Below are positions 1 to 11,002 of a stretch of DNA of 64,000 nucleotides, piece by piece. The notes below the pieces were generated by a model, which did not search any database, was not told where the DNA came from, and saw only the letters and a list, made by a program, of their open reading frames with translations. Each line of letters begins with the position of its first letter. Positions within the stretch are counted from its first letter, which is position 1. This DNA is from an uncultured Pelagibacteraceae bacterium. Lineage in GTDB: Bacteria > Pseudomonadota > Alphaproteobacteria > Pelagibacterales > Pelagibacteraceae. The stretch is from contig CABZLS010000002.1 of assembly GCA_902526645.1 (NCBI GenBank), forward strand, positions 1 to 64,000, written 5' to 3'. Both the position numbers and the translations under genes were made by a program.

Positions 1-2
1 AA

Positions 3-761
3 GGTAAGGCTAAAATTATTTATGCCACTTCTGATAAGAATCTTGTAATTCAATATTTTAAAGATGATGCCACAGCATTTAATAATCAAAAAAAAAGCTC
101 AATTGAGGGTAAAGGGGTTTTAAATAACCGAATTTCAGAACATATACTTTCAAATTTGACTGACATAGGAATTAAAAATCATTTAGTTAAAAGACTTAAT
201 ATGAGAGAGCAGTTAGTCAAGTTGGTGGATATCATACCAATAGAATTTATTGTTAGAAATGTAGCTACTGGTTCATTAACAAAAAGATTAGGTATTGAAG
301 ATGGTACAGTTCTAGAAAGACCACTAATTGAGTATTGTCTTAAAGATGATAAACTTGGAGATCCAAATATAAGTAGAGAACATATTTTGACTTTTAATTG
401 GCTTAATACTATCCAGCTAGATTTAATTGATGAAAATTTAAAGCGTTTGAATGATTTTTTATTAGGTTTATTTAGAGGTGTTGGAATTAAATTAATTGAT
501 TTTAAAGTTGAATTTGGTTTCACTTATGAAAGTGGGAAAAACCAGATTGTACTGGCAGATGAAATAAGTCCGGACACCTGTAGACTATGGGACTCTTTAA
601 CTGATAAAAAACTTGATAAAGATAGATTTAGAAATGATCTTGGAGATTTAATTCCAGCATATACTGAAGTTGCAAAAAGACTTGGCATTTTGCATGAACA
701 ATCAAATGTTTCAGCAGTAAATGTAACAAAATTATCTTCAATTAAAAAAAAAGGTAGATGA
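3..761 (+). CDS. purC: Phosphoribosylaminoimidazole-succinocarboxamide synthase (5' truncated by window edge)
   Basis: Frame of listed ORF 156..761 stays open upstream to the window edge (GKAKIIYATSDKNLVIQYFKDDATAFN...); SAICAR synthetase motifs VRNVATGSLTKRLG, LADEISPDTCRLWD. Confidence 0.95.
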   Translation, partial: GKAKIIYATSDKNLVIQYFKDDATAFNNQKKSSIEGKGVLNNRISEHILSNLTDIGIKNHLVKRLNMREQLVKLVDIIPIEFIVRNVATGSLTKRLGIEDGTVLERPLIEYCLKDDKLGDPNISREHILTFNWLNTIQLDLIDENLKRLNDFLLGLFRGVGIKLIDFKVEFGFTYESGKNQIVLADEISPDTCRLWDSLTDKKLDKDRFRNDLGDLIPAYTEVAKRLGILHEQSNVSAVNVTKLSSIKKKGR

Positions 762-1000
762 AAATTTCTGCTATAATAACACTTAAAAAAGATGTCTTAG
801 ACCCTCAAGGAAAAGTAATTCATCAAGCTTTGGATGGGATGGGTTTTAATAATGTTAATGAAGTAAGACAAGGAAAATATTTTGAAATAGATGTTAAAGA
901 AAATGATCCAAAAAAAGCTAAGGAAATTGTTGAAAAAATGTGTTCAAAGCTTTTAGCTAATCTAGTTATTGAGAATTATAAAATTATTGAGATACAATAA
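758..1000 (+). CDS. purS: Phosphoribosylformylglycinamidine synthase subunit PurS
   Basis: 80 aa, KKDVLDPQGKVIHQALDGMGF motif; between purC and purQ; 4-nt overlap with purC. Confidence 0.95.
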   Translation: MKISAIITLKKDVLDPQGKVIHQALDGMGFNNVNEVRQGKYFEIDVKENDPKKAKEIVEKMCSKLLANLVIENYKIIEIQ

Positions 1001-1003
1001 TTA

Positions 1004-1687
1004 ATGAAATCATCTGTAATTACCTTTCCCGGTTCAAATTGTGATAGAGATATGGATGTAGCTCTCAAAAAATTTGGATTTAAAAATGAAATGGTTTGGC
1101 ATGACGATAATGAATTACCTAAAAGTGATTTAGTAGTATTACCGGGGGGATTTTCGTATGGTGACTATTTAAGGTGTGGAAGTATGGCTGCGAAATCAAA
1201 GATAATGCAATCAGTTATAAATTTTGCAAAATCAGGTGGTTTGGTTATGGGAATTTGTAATGGATTTCAGATATTAGTAGAAGCAGGCTTAGTACCTGGG
1301 GTTTTATTAAGAAATAAATATCTTGAATTTATTTGTAAGAATGTTTTTGTCAAAATTAATAATAAAGATAATCCATATTTTAAAAATTCTGATAAAGATG
1401 TATTTGAATTTCATATTGCTCACAATGAAGGAAATTATTTTTGCACAAATGATCAGTTAAAAGAAATTGAGGATAATAATCAGGTGGCTATTTATTACTG
1501 CAGCAATAATGGAAAAACTGAGGAAACATTTAATCCTAATGGTTCATTAAATAATATTGCAGGTATTTTTAATAAAGAAAAAAATGTCTTAGGGATGATG
1601 CCTCACCCAGAAAGAATGATAGATAAAAGTTTGTCTGGGGAGGATGGATCATTATTTTTTAAAAATCTAATAAATAATATTAAATAA
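1004..1687 (+). CDS. purQ: Phosphoribosylformylglycinamidine synthase subunit PurQ (glutaminase)
   Basis: [41 protein letters not shown] motifs. Confidence 0.97.
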   Translation: MKSSVITFPGSNCDRDMDVALKKFGFKNEMVWHDDNELPKSDLVVLPGGFSYGDYLRCGSMAAKSKIMQSVINFAKSGGLVMGICNGFQILVEAGLVPGVLLRNKYLEFICKNVFVKINNKDNPYFKNSDKDVFEFHIAHNEGNYFCTNDQLKEIEDNNQVAIYYCSNNGKTEETFNPNGSLNNIAGIFNKEKNVLGMMPHPERMIDKSLSGEDGSLFFKNLINNIK

Positions 1688-3876
1688 TGGAAGTTAACGA
1701 AAAAATTGCCCTAGACCATGGTCTAAAAACAGAAGAATATAAAAAAATTTGTGATTTACTTGAGAGAACTCCTAATTTAACTGAGCTTGGAATTTTTTCA
1801 GCAATGTGGAATGAGCATTGCTCTTACAAATCTTCAAGACTTCATCTAAAGAAATTACCAACAAAAGGAAAAAAAGTCATTCAAGGGCCTGGTGAAAACG
1901 CGGGTGTAATAGATATTGAAGATGGTGATGCAATTGTATTCAAGATTGAAAGTCACAACCACCCCTCTTTTATTGAACCATACCAGGGTGCCGCAACAGG
2001 TGTGGGTGGTATTATGAGAGATGTATTTACAATGGGTGCAAGACCGATTGCTAATTTAAATTCTATTCATTTTGGATCGCCACAACATAAAAAAACAAAG
2101 AACCTGTTGAGAGGAGTTGTTCATGGTATCGGTGGGTATGGTAATTGTATGGGAGTTCCAACTATTGCAGGACAAACTTCATTTGATAGCTCTTACAATG
2201 GAAACATATTAGTCAATGCTATGACTTTAGGTTTAGTTAAAAAAAATAAGATATTTTATTCTAAAGCTGCAGGTTTAAATAAACCAGTCATATATGTTGG
2301 ATCAAAAACTGGGAGAGATGGAATTCACGGAGCAAGTATGGCATCAGCAAGTTTTGATGAAAAAATTGAGGAAAAAAAACCTACAGTTCAAGTGGGTGAT
2401 CCTTTTACAGAAAAACTATTACTAGAGGCTTGTCTAGAGCTTATGGCAGGAGACTCAATTATTGCGATTCAAGACATGGGAGCAGCTGGACTTACATCAT
2501 CTAGTATAGAGATGGCTTCAAAGGGAAATTTGGGAATAGAAATAAATCTTAATAAAGTTCCCTGTAGAGAAACAAAAATGACTCCTTATGAAATAATGCT
2601 TTCAGAGAGTCAGGAAAGAATGTTGATAGTTTTAGAAAATGGAAAAGAAGAAAAGGCAAAAAAAATATTTGATAAATGGAATTTAGATTTTGCCGTAATC
2701 GGAAAAACAACTAATTCAAAAAATATTGAACTATTTTTTGATAATGAGAGAGTTGCAAATATACCTGTTAATACATTAGTTGAAAATTCTCCAATGTATA
2801 ATCGCAAATGGAAAAAGTCTAAACCTCCCAAAAAAAATAAAATTAAAAAAGAAACTTTAAATAAATTGAAAATAAAAGATGTTTTAAAAAAAGTTTTATC
2901 TAATCAAAATATTTGTAGTAAAGAATGGATTTGGCAACAATACGATCACACAGTAATGGGTGACACTATCCAAAAGCCTGGTGGAGATTCAGGTGTTGTA
3001 AGAATTCATGGAACAAATAAAGCAGTAGCCGCCTCGGTTGACTCATCAGCTGTTTATTGTTGGGCTCATCCTTTAACTGGTGGTAAGCAAATAGTAGCAG
3101 AAAGTTGGAGAAATTTAATTTCCGTTGGCGCAAAACCTATTGCAATAACAAACTGCTTAAATTTTGGAAGCCCTGAGAATGAGGACAATATGGGAGAATT
3201 TGTAGAATGTGTTCAGGGGATAGGAGAGGCTAGTAAGTATTTAAACTTTCCGGTGGTCTCTGGAAATGTGTCTTTTTATAATCAAACGAAAGATGTTGGG
3301 ATTAAACCTACTCCTTCTATTGGTGGTGTTGGTTTGATAATTGATTATAAAAAAATGGTTACTATGGATTTTAAAGAAAAAGACAATTTAGTTTTAGCTA
3401 TCGGAAAAACTGAGGGTCATATTGATCAAAGTTTATTTGCTAGATCAATTTTAGATGAAAAAAATGGTCCCCCACCTGAGGTAAATCTATTTAATGAAAA
3501 AAATAATGGTGAAACTTTACTCCATATAATTGAAAATGATTATATCAAAAGTGCACATGATATATCTTTAGGTGGCTTATTAACTGCTGTAAGTAAAATG
3601 TGTATTAAGGGAAATAAAGGAATCAAATTTAAAAAATTCAAAAATTTTATTAATGAAATTGAATATTTTTTTTCAGAAGATCAAGGAAGATATATTATTG
3701 AAATAAAACCAGAAGATTTAAAAAAAGTAAGAAATATTCTGGATAAAAATTCAGTACATCATGAAGAAATAGGCACTATAATTGATAATGAGATGATTAT
3801 TAATGAAAAGACAAAAGTTACAATTGACGAATTAAGATCTTATAATACAAATTGGTTAAACGAATATATGAAATAA
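1687..3876 (+). CDS. purL: Phosphoribosylformylglycinamidine synthase subunit PurL
   Basis: 729 aa, [33 protein letters not shown] motifs; follows purQ. Confidence 0.97.
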   Translation: MEVNEKIALDHGLKTEEYKKICDLLERTPNLTELGIFSAMWNEHCSYKSSRLHLKKLPTKGKKVIQGPGENAGVIDIEDGDAIVFKIESHNHPSFIEPYQGAATGVGGIMRDVFTMGARPIANLNSIHFGSPQHKKTKNLLRGVVHGIGGYGNCMGVPTIAGQTSFDSSYNGNILVNAMTLGLVKKNKIFYSKAAGLNKPVIYVGSKTGRDGIHGASMASASFDEKIEEKKPTVQVGDPFTEKLLLEACLELMAGDSIIAIQDMGAAGLTSSSIEMASKGNLGIEINLNKVPCRETKMTPYEIMLSESQERMLIVLENGKEEKAKKIFDKWNLDFAVIGKTTNSKNIELFFDNERVANIPVNTLVENSPMYNRKWKKSKPPKKNKIKKETLNKLKIKDVLKKVLSNQNICSKEWIWQQYDHTVMGDTIQKPGGDSGVVRIHGTNKAVAASVDSSAVYCWAHPLTGGKQIVAESWRNLISVGAKPIAITNCLNFGSPENEDNMGEFVECVQGIGEASKYLNFPVVSGNVSFYNQTKDVGIKPTPSIGGVGLIIDYKKMVTMDFKEKDNLVLAIGKTEGHIDQSLFARSILDEKNGPPPEVNLFNEKNNGETLLHIIENDYIKSAHDISLGGLLTAVSKMCIKGNKGIKFKKFKNFINEIEYFFSEDQGRYIIEIKPEDLKKVRNILDKNSVHHEEIGTIIDNEMIINEKTKVTIDELRSYNTNWLNEYMK

Positions 3877-3878
3877 AA

Positions 3879-4109
3879 ATGGCAATGGATTTAAAAGAAA
3901 TTGAAAAATATATCAAAGAGGCAATGCCTGATGCTTCTATTGATATTCAAGATTTAGCAGGAGACGGAAATCACTATTCTGCAACTATAATATCATCTGA
4001 TTTTTCAGGGAAAAGTAAAATTGAACAACACAAAATGGTTTATAACTCTTTAAAAGGTAAAATGGGAAATGAACTACATGCTCTGGCAATTAAAACAAAG
4101 GAAAAATAA
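3879..4109 (+). CDS. BolA family protein
   Basis: BolA-like DASIDIQDLAGDGNHYSATIIS...HKMVYNSLKGKMGNELHALAIKT; start placed at ATG 3879 rather than the listed upstream 3852; adjacent to grxD. Confidence 0.9.
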   Translation: MAMDLKEIEKYIKEAMPDASIDIQDLAGDGNHYSATIISSDFSGKSKIEQHKMVYNSLKGKMGNELHALAIKTKEK

Positions 4110-4441
4110 TGAATGAACAAACTAAAGATATAATCCAAAATCATATTGACAACAACGAAGTATGTTTATTTATGAAAGGAACACCTGATGCACCTCAATG
4201 TGGATTTTCTATGGCAGTATCTAATATCCTAAAGATTTTAGAAGTAAATTTTAAAGGAGTTAATGTTCTGGAAGATCAGTCTTTAAGAGAGGGGATAAAG
4301 ATTTATAGTGATTGGCCAACTATACCTCAACTTTATATCAAAAAAGAATTTGTTGGTGGATGTGATATAATTAAAGAGATGTACGAAAGTGGTGATCTTA
4401 AAAAAAAATTTGAGGAAAAAGGAATTAATTTTAAAAAATAA
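4109..4441 (+). CDS. grxD: Monothiol glutaredoxin, Grx4 family
   Basis: CGFS active site (APQCGFS), FMKGTPDAPQCGFS, WPTIPQLYI, GGCDI motifs. Confidence 0.95.
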   Translation: MNEQTKDIIQNHIDNNEVCLFMKGTPDAPQCGFSMAVSNILKILEVNFKGVNVLEDQSLREGIKIYSDWPTIPQLYIKKEFVGGCDIIKEMYESGDLKKKFEEKGINFKK

Positions 4442-4445
4442 AGTT

Positions 4446-5063
4446 TTATCTAGAGTAATATTCAATTACAAGATTTGGTTCCATGACTATTGGATAAGGA
4501 ACTTCTTCAAATTTCGGTATTCTAATAAATTTTAATTTTTTATTTTTAACATCCAATTGTATATACTCTGGAGTTTCTCTTTCTTTATTTGCCAAAGCAA
4601 TATCTATAATGGCTAATTGTTTAGACTTGTCTCTGATTTCAATACTATCTTCTTCTCTCACAAGAAAACTAGAGATATTAACTTTTTTCCCATTTACTTT
4701 TACATGTCCATGATTAATTAATTGTCTTGCTGAAAAAATTGTTGTTGCAAACTTTGCTCTATAAATTACTGCATCTAATCTTCTTTCTAACAAACCTATT
4801 AGATTTTCACTAGTATCTCCTTTTTGCATGCTTGCTTTTTTATAAATATTTCTAAATTGTCTTTCATTTATATTTCCATAATAAGCTTTCAATTTTTGTT
4901 TTGCTTGAAGCTGAATACCATAATCTGAAGGTTTAGATGTCTTAGATTGACCATGTTGACCAGGTCCATATGCTCTTGTATTGAAAGGGCTTTTTGGTCT
5001 ACCCCAGAGGTTCGCCTTAAGTCTTCTATCTACTTTATGTTTAGAGTTTAATCTTTTTGTCAT
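4446..5063 (-). CDS. rpsD: 30S ribosomal protein S4
   Basis: 205 aa, S4 domain RLDAVIYRAKFATTIFSARQLINHGHVKVNGKKVN. Confidence 0.97.
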   Translation of the reverse strand: MTKRLNSKHKVDRRLKANLWGRPKSPFNTRAYGPGQHGQSKTSKPSDYGIQLQAKQKLKAYYGNINERQFRNIYKKASMQKGDTSENLIGLLERRLDAVIYRAKFATTIFSARQLINHGHVKVNGKKVNISSFLVREEDSIEIRDKSKQLAIIDIALANKERETPEYIQLDVKNKKLKFIRIPKFEEVPYPIVMEPNLVIEYYSR

Positions 5064-5103
5064 TTAATTATGGGTTTTATAGACTCAGTCTTAATTTTGT
5101 CAA

Positions 5104-5817
5104 TCAACGTTTTTTTCCTAAACTTGCAAATACACCAGATAATATACGTGTTTCTTTATCAGATAGGTCCATTTTATAAAAAATATTTCTTAAGTTCTCA
5201 AGCATTTTTGATCTCTTTTCCTTAGGTCTAAAAAAATTAATTTGATCTAAATTTTTTATACATAAATTTAACATTGTTTGAATCTCTCTTTTACTGGCTG
5301 ATTTAATTTTTTTAGACTTTTTAAATACTGGATTTTTAAATTTAATAAGTCTAGCTACGTATTGAGCAATTATGATTAAACTATGGGACAAATTCAAGGA
5401 TCTAAAATCAGGATTGGTAGGTATTTGTAAAGTATAATTTGCATAACTAATCTCATCGTTTGATAAACCTGACGCCTCTGAACCAAATAAAAAACCAATT
5501 TTCTTTTTAAAATTTATCCTTTTTAAATCATCTAAATTTATGTGTTTGATGTTTTTATTTCTAAATCTTGCAGATGTAGCAATTAGAATATCAATGTTTC
5601 CTAAAGCTTTTTCTAGATCATCATATTTTTTACTTTGACGAATTATATCTTTGGCTCCAACAGATGTAGCCAAAATCTTATCATTTGGAAAGATAGGTTT
5701 TGGGTTTATCAAAATTAATTTTCTAAAATTAAAGTTCTTTATTGCTCTTGCACATGCACCAATATTTTCTGATAATTGAGGTTTATGAAGAATAAAAGAA
5801 ATATTATCTTGGCTCAT
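5104..5817 (-). CDS. trmJ: tRNA/rRNA 2'-O-methyltransferase, TrmJ/SpoU type
   Basis: ISFILHKPQLSENIGACARAIKNF, FLFGSEASGLSNDEI, NPDFRSLNLSHS SPOUT motifs. Confidence 0.85.
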   Translation of the reverse strand: MSQDNISFILHKPQLSENIGACARAIKNFNFRKLILINPKPIFPNDKILATSVGAKDIIRQSKKYDDLEKALGNIDILIATSARFRNKNIKHINLDDLKRINFKKKIGFLFGSEASGLSNDEISYANYTLQIPTNPDFRSLNLSHSLIIIAQYVARLIKFKNPVFKKSKKIKSASKREIQTMLNLCIKNLDQINFFRPKEKRSKMLENLRNIFYKMDLSDKETRILSGVFASLGKKR

Positions 5818-7419
5818 TTATTTACTTGCAGGTGCATTATCTTTGAATAATTTATAATCCAAACTATCTATTAATGCTTTAAAAGAAGCATCGATAATGT
5901 TTGTAGATACACCAATAGTAAACCAGTTTTTTCCTTGAGAGTCTGTGCTTTCAATCGATACTCTTGTTACAGCCTCTGTTCCTGTATTCAAGATTCTAAC
6001 TTTATAATCTACCAATTTTAAATCTTTTAAATATTTTGAGTATTTTGCCAATCTATCAACGTTTTGCCTTATAGCATTATCTAAAGCATTTACTGGTCCA
6101 TTGCCCTCTCCCTCACACATAATTTTTTCTCCATCAACTTCCAATTGAGCTTTTGCAGAAGAAATTATTTCACCAGATTTATTTTTTTTAACCGAAACAT
6201 CATATTCATTAATAGATATATATCTTGGTATTTCTCCTATAATTCTTCTAGCCAATAATTCAAAAGATGCATCTGCGCCATCATAACTATAACCAATAAA
6301 TTCCCTATCTTTTACTTCGTCTAATAATTTTTTAATTTTTGGATCATTTTCTTGAATATCAATTCTAATACTTTTCAACCTTGAAATTATATTGGATTTC
6401 CCTGATTGATCAGAAACAACGATATTTCTTGCATTACCAACTTCTTCTGGATTGATATGTTCATAAGTTTTAGGATTTTTTTGAACAGCAGATACATGCA
6501 ATCCTCCTTTATGTGAAAAGGCTGCGGCACCCACATAAGGTAAATGCTGGTTGGGTTTTCTATTTAAAATTTCATCTAAAAGTCTTGAACAATCAGTTAG
6601 ATTTTTTATGTTTTCTGATTTTATTCCAATTTCGAATTGAGATGAAAAATCCTTTTTCAAAAAAAACGTTGGTATCAATGACATCAAATTTGCATTTCCA
6701 CATCTTTCACCTAATCCATTTATAGTACCTTGAATTTGTCGAACACCAGATAACACTGCTGCTAATGAATTTGCGACGGCATTTCCAGTATCATTATGGG
6801 CATGAATTCCTAAATTTTTCCCTGGCACTACTTTTGTAACTTCACTTACTATTTTTGTAACTTCATGTGGGAGTGTTCCACCATTCGTGTCACAAAGTAT
6901 GATCCATCTAGCACCTTGGTCATAAGCAGCTTTAATACAAGAAAGTGCGTAATTTGAATTTGCTTTATAACCATCAAAAAAATGTTCTGCGTCAAACATA
7001 AATTCTTTTTTTGCTTTTACAAAATGTTTAGCGCTCTCAGAAATATTATCTAAATTTTCCTCATTAGTTATTCCTAAAGCAACATCAACATGAAAATCCC
7101 AAGACTTACCAACCAAACATACTGCAGAAGTGTTTGAATTCATAATTGCAGATAAACCTGTATCATTTTCTGCACTTCGTCCAGATTTCTTTGTCATACC
7201 AAAAGATGTTAGTATTGAATTATTAAAATTATGTTTCTTTGAAAAAAATTCTGTATCTGTTGGATTTGCCCCAGGCCATCCTGCTTCAATATAATCAACT
7301 CCCAGATTATTCAAAGCTAATGCAATTTTTTCTTTTTCTTCTAAAGAAAAGTCAACACCTTGCGTTTGAGCTCCATCTCTAAGAGTTGTGTCAAAAATAT
7401 ATAATCTTTCTTTACTCAT
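5818..7419 (-). CDS. cimA: (R)-citramalate synthase (LeuA-like)
   Basis: DTTLRDGAQTQGVDFSLEEK, GWPGANPTD, HAHNDTGNAVANSLAAV, INGLGERCGNANL; LeuA dimerisation domain at C-terminus. Confidence 0.92.
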   Translation of the reverse strand: MSKERLYIFDTTLRDGAQTQGVDFSLEEKEKIALALNNLGVDYIEAGWPGANPTDTEFFSKKHNFNNSILTSFGMTKKSGRSAENDTGLSAIMNSNTSAVCLVGKSWDFHVDVALGITNEENLDNISESAKHFVKAKKEFMFDAEHFFDGYKANSNYALSCIKAAYDQGARWIILCDTNGGTLPHEVTKIVSEVTKVVPGKNLGIHAHNDTGNAVANSLAAVLSGVRQIQGTINGLGERCGNANLMSLIPTFFLKKDFSSQFEIGIKSENIKNLTDCSRLLDEILNRKPNQHLPYVGAAAFSHKGGLHVSAVQKNPKTYEHINPEEVGNARNIVVSDQSGKSNIISRLKSIRIDIQENDPKIKKLLDEVKDREFIGYSYDGADASFELLARRIIGEIPRYISINEYDVSVKKNKSGEIISSAKAQLEVDGEKIMCEGEGNGPVNALDNAIRQNVDRLAKYSKYLKDLKLVDYKVRILNTGTEAVTRVSIESTDSQGKNWFTIGVSTNIIDASFKALIDSLDYKLFKDNAPASK

Positions 7420-8760
7420 TTAAATTTCCAAATTGTTTTACCATCTTTGTCCTCTATTAAAACACCTTTATCTAAAAGCTCATCTCTTATTCTATCTGCC
7501 TCATTATAATTCTTATTTTCTCTAGCCTTATCTCTTAAAGTTAGCATTTTTTTCAATTTCAAACTCAGTTATAGATGCTTTGTTCTTTTTATAATTATTC
7601 CATTGTTCACTTGTTTCATTCATCAAACCAATAAATTTACAAGCTGAAAGAAATAAATCTATGTTTTCACCTTTGCTTGCTTTTTCATATAATTTATGAA
7701 GGTTGGCTATATATCCAGGGGTATTCAAATCATCATATAATGGTTTTAAAATTTCATCAGTAACATTCACAGACTTAAAATTAGACGAATACACTTTATA
7801 CCATTTGTCCAACGTATTTTCACAATCAATTAATAATTTATCATTCCAATCTAAAGGTTGTTTATAATGAGTACTTAACAAAGCTAATCTAATTATTTGG
7901 CCACTAATTTTTTTTCTAAAATCTTTTATTTGAAGAATATTACCTTGGGACTTGGCCATTTTTTCATTAGATAAAGTAATAAATGCATTGTGGACCCAAT
8001 AATTCGCAAAAACTTTTGTATTATTTGCACATCTAGATTGGGCTATTTCATTTTCGTGGTGTGGAAAAATTAAATCTATGCCTCCACCATGAATATCGAA
8101 TTCATTTCCTAAGAATTTTTTTGACATAGCCGAACACTCTAAATGCCAACCTGGTCTGCCTTTACCCCAAGGAGATTCCCAAGCAGGCTCATCATCATTT
8201 GATGGTTTCCATAAAACAAAATCTTCTAAATTTTTTTTATTTTCACTTATTTCTACTCTTGAACCAGCTACTAAGTCTTTTAATTTTTTATTTGATAATT
8301 TTCCGTAATCAGAAAATTTGTTTACTTCAAAATAAACATGTTTTTTATTTTCGTATGCAAATCCATTTTTAATTAAATCATTAATCATACTAATCATTAA
8401 ATCAATATGTTCAGTTGCTTTCGGTTGATGAGTTGGATCATCACAATTTAAAAATTTACAATCCTCTAAAAAACTCCTTGTTACTTTATCAGTTAATTCT
8501 TTTGTGGATATTTTTTGTTCCTGAGATGATTTAATTATTTTATCATCAATATCTGTTATATTTCTCACATATGTGACAGAGGGAAATTCATTTTTTAATA
8601 ATTTATATAAAATATCAAAAATCACTAAGGGTCTTGCATTTCCTATATGAGGATCATCATAAACTGTGGGTCCGCAAACATACATTCCTACATTTTTTTT
8701 TTCTTTAGGAATAAAATGTTCTTTTTTATTACTTAAATTATTTGTTAAAAAAATATCCAT
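7416..8760 (-). CDS. cysS: Cysteinyl-tRNA synthetase, with apparent 1-nt frameshift near the 3' end (listed ORF 7528..8760 plus out-of-frame tail to 7416)
   Basis: CGPTVYDDPHIGNARP, HIGGGID-like HGGGIDLIFPHHENEIAQS, EKMAKSQGN; the -1-offset frame downstream encodes MLTLRDKARENKNYNEADRIRDELLDKGVLIEDKDGKTIWKFK, the normal CysRS C-terminus, stopping at an ATGA overlap with cimA. Confidence 0.9.
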
Positions 8761-8811
8761 ATCAGTCGATTAAGAAATATACCTTATTTGATGATTTGTT
8801 AATCTAATTGA

Positions 8812-9549
8812 TTAACTAGGAATCTTACAAACTGGAATTGGCTCCATTTTATGCAAGTTTTGATTTCTAATTTTTTCGTATTCTTCTCTGTGAGGTGAAT
8901 TTGGGTTACCCATTGCATCTTCTAGCTCTGAATATTTGAATCCTAGCTGGCCTTCATCTGTTCTGCCATCATCCCACAAACCATCGGTTGGTGGAGCATC
9001 GATAATTTCTTTTATTATACCAAGTTCTTTGCCTAGTTCCCATACTTCAGTTTTGCTACAATCTGCTATTGGAGATATATCAACGCCGCCATCTCCATAT
9101 TTTGTGTAAAAACCTACTCCAAAATCCTCTACTTTATTTCCTGTTCCAACTACAATACCTTTGTTTGCAGCTGCAACCTGATAAAGAGTAGTCATTCGGA
9201 GTCTTGCCCTTGAATTAGCAAAACCATGTTCATTATCAAATTTATTTAATGTAGATGAAAAGGTTTCAAAAAGCTTATCTAGATTTAAAGTATGAGCTTC
9301 GACATTTTTGAAATTTTCTACTAACCATTGTTGATGTTTTAAACTTAAATCATGTTGATTTTCATTTTGTTTTATCGGCATTGTTAAAACAATAGTTTTT
9401 ATGCCAGTCATGGCGCTCAAAGTACTTGAAACTGATGAGTCTATTCCTCCAGATATTCCAATGATTAGAGATTGTGCCTTAGTTGGCATCTTATCAACGT
9501 ATGTTTTAATCCAATTCGAAATAAATTTTACTTTTTCTGAAGATGTCAT
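8812..9549 (-). CDS. nadE: NH3-dependent NAD+ synthetase
   Basis: SLIIGISGGIDSSVSSTL P-loop, GTGNKVEDFGVGFYTKYGDGGVDISPIADCSKTEVWELG. Confidence 0.93.
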   Translation of the reverse strand: MTSSEKVKFISNWIKTYVDKMPTKAQSLIIGISGGIDSSVSSTLSAMTGIKTIVLTMPIKQNENQHDLSLKHQQWLVENFKNVEAHTLNLDKLFETFSSTLNKFDNEHGFANSRARLRMTTLYQVAAANKGIVVGTGNKVEDFGVGFYTKYGDGGVDISPIADCSKTEVWELGKELGIIKEIIDAPPTDGLWDDGRTDEGQLGFKYSELEDAMGNPNSPHREEYEKIRNQNLHKMEPIPVCKIPS

Positions 9550-9587
9550 ATTTAATATCTAACTATCTTAAATTTTTATGCAATAGC

Positions 9588-10973
9588 TTAAGATGCCGCT
9601 TGAATAGCATTTTTAGAATAGCTGCTATTCTTTTTAATCTCATCAGAAATTAAAAAAGCTAACTCTAAGGCTTGATCTGAATTTAATCTTGGGTCACAAT
9701 GCGTATGATATCTACTAGATAAATCAGCATCAGATATTTTTCTAGCTCCTCCTGTACACTCTGTCACATCTTGACCGGTCATTTCAACATGTAAACCACC
9801 TGCATAAGTTCCTTCAGATTGATGTACACCAAAAACATTTTTGACTTCATTAACTACATTATTAAATGGCCTTGTTTTAAAACCAGTAGTTGATACGATC
9901 GTATTACCATGCATTGGATCACATGACCAAATAACGTTCAGTCCTTCTTTTTTAATTCTTCTAATTAGTTTAGGCAAAAACTTTTCTACATTTTGATGTC
10001 CAAATCTTGAAATTAAAGTTATTTTACCTTTTTCATTTTTTGGATTTAATACTTCACAGATTTTTGCAATCTCTTCAGGTTTAGATGTTGGACCGCACTT
10101 AATTCCAATTGGATTTTCAATTCCTCTGCAAAATTCAACATGACCACCATCTAATTGTCTTGTTCTATCACCAATCCACACGAAATGAGCAGATGTATCA
10201 TGGTGTTCACCGGTAGTTGAGTCTACTCTTGTCATGCTTTCCTCAAATGGTAAATGTAATGCTTCGTGTGATGTCCAAAAATTTACAGTATATAATCTAT
10301 TATTAAAGTCTGAAGTTATACCACATGCTTCCATAAATGCTAAAGCGTCGGCAATTTTGTCTTCTAAGTCTTTAAATTTTTTCGCTTGAGGACTTTTTTT
10401 AATGTAATCCAAATTCCACAAGTGAACTTTATTCAAATCTGCAAAACCACCTTTTGAAAATGCTCTTAAAAGATTAAGTGTTGAAGCTGATTGTGAATAA
10501 GCTTTATACATTCTTTTTGGATCTGGTCTTCTAGCTTTTTCATTAAAATCTATTGCGTTTATATTATCGCCTAAATAACTGGGTAATTCTATATTACCTT
10601 GTTTTTCTGTTGGGGCACTTCTTGGTTTAGAAAATTGTCCAGCAATCCTACCAAGCTTTACAATGGGCAAAGATGCTGAATATGTCATTACTAATGCCAT
10701 TTGAAGAATTACTTTAAAAGTATCTCTTATATTGTCCGGATGAAATTCTGCAAAACTTTCTGCACAATCTCCACCTTGTAATAAAAAAGCTTTACCATCT
10801 ACTACTTTAGCTAATTGATCTTTTAGATGTCTTGTTTCACCTGCAAATACTAGAGGCGGAAACGTTTTTAATTTATTTAAGACAATATTAAGCTCCCTTT
10901 CATCATCATACGTGGGTATGTGTTTGACAGGATACTTTCTCCAACTATTAATTTTCCAATTTTTCATATTCAA
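9588..10973 (-). CDS. 3-deoxy-7-phosphoheptulonate synthase, class II (plant type)
   Basis: 461 aa; WRKYPVKHIPTY, LLQGGDCAESF, GRIAGQFSKPRS, CDPMHGNTI, GGLHVEMTGQDVTECTGG. Confidence 0.95.
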   Translation of the reverse strand: MNMKNWKINSWRKYPVKHIPTYDDERELNIVLNKLKTFPPLVFAGETRHLKDQLAKVVDGKAFLLQGGDCAESFAEFHPDNIRDTFKVILQMALVMTYSASLPIVKLGRIAGQFSKPRSAPTEKQGNIELPSYLGDNINAIDFNEKARRPDPKRMYKAYSQSASTLNLLRAFSKGGFADLNKVHLWNLDYIKKSPQAKKFKDLEDKIADALAFMEACGITSDFNNRLYTVNFWTSHEALHLPFEESMTRVDSTTGEHHDTSAHFVWIGDRTRQLDGGHVEFCRGIENPIGIKCGPTSKPEEIAKICEVLNPKNEKGKITLISRFGHQNVEKFLPKLIRRIKKEGLNVIWSCDPMHGNTIVSTTGFKTRPFNNVVNEVKNVFGVHQSEGTYAGGLHVEMTGQDVTECTGGARKISDADLSSRYHTHCDPRLNSDQALELAFLISDEIKKNSSYSKNAIQAAS

Positions 10974-11002
10974 CTTAAAAGTGTTGTAGCAGAATTTTTT
11001 AA

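Noticed and set aside
179-523. Minus-strand ORF 179..523 (114 aa)
   Set aside because: Entirely antisense to purC; composition typical of reverse-strand shadow ORF in AT-rich DNA
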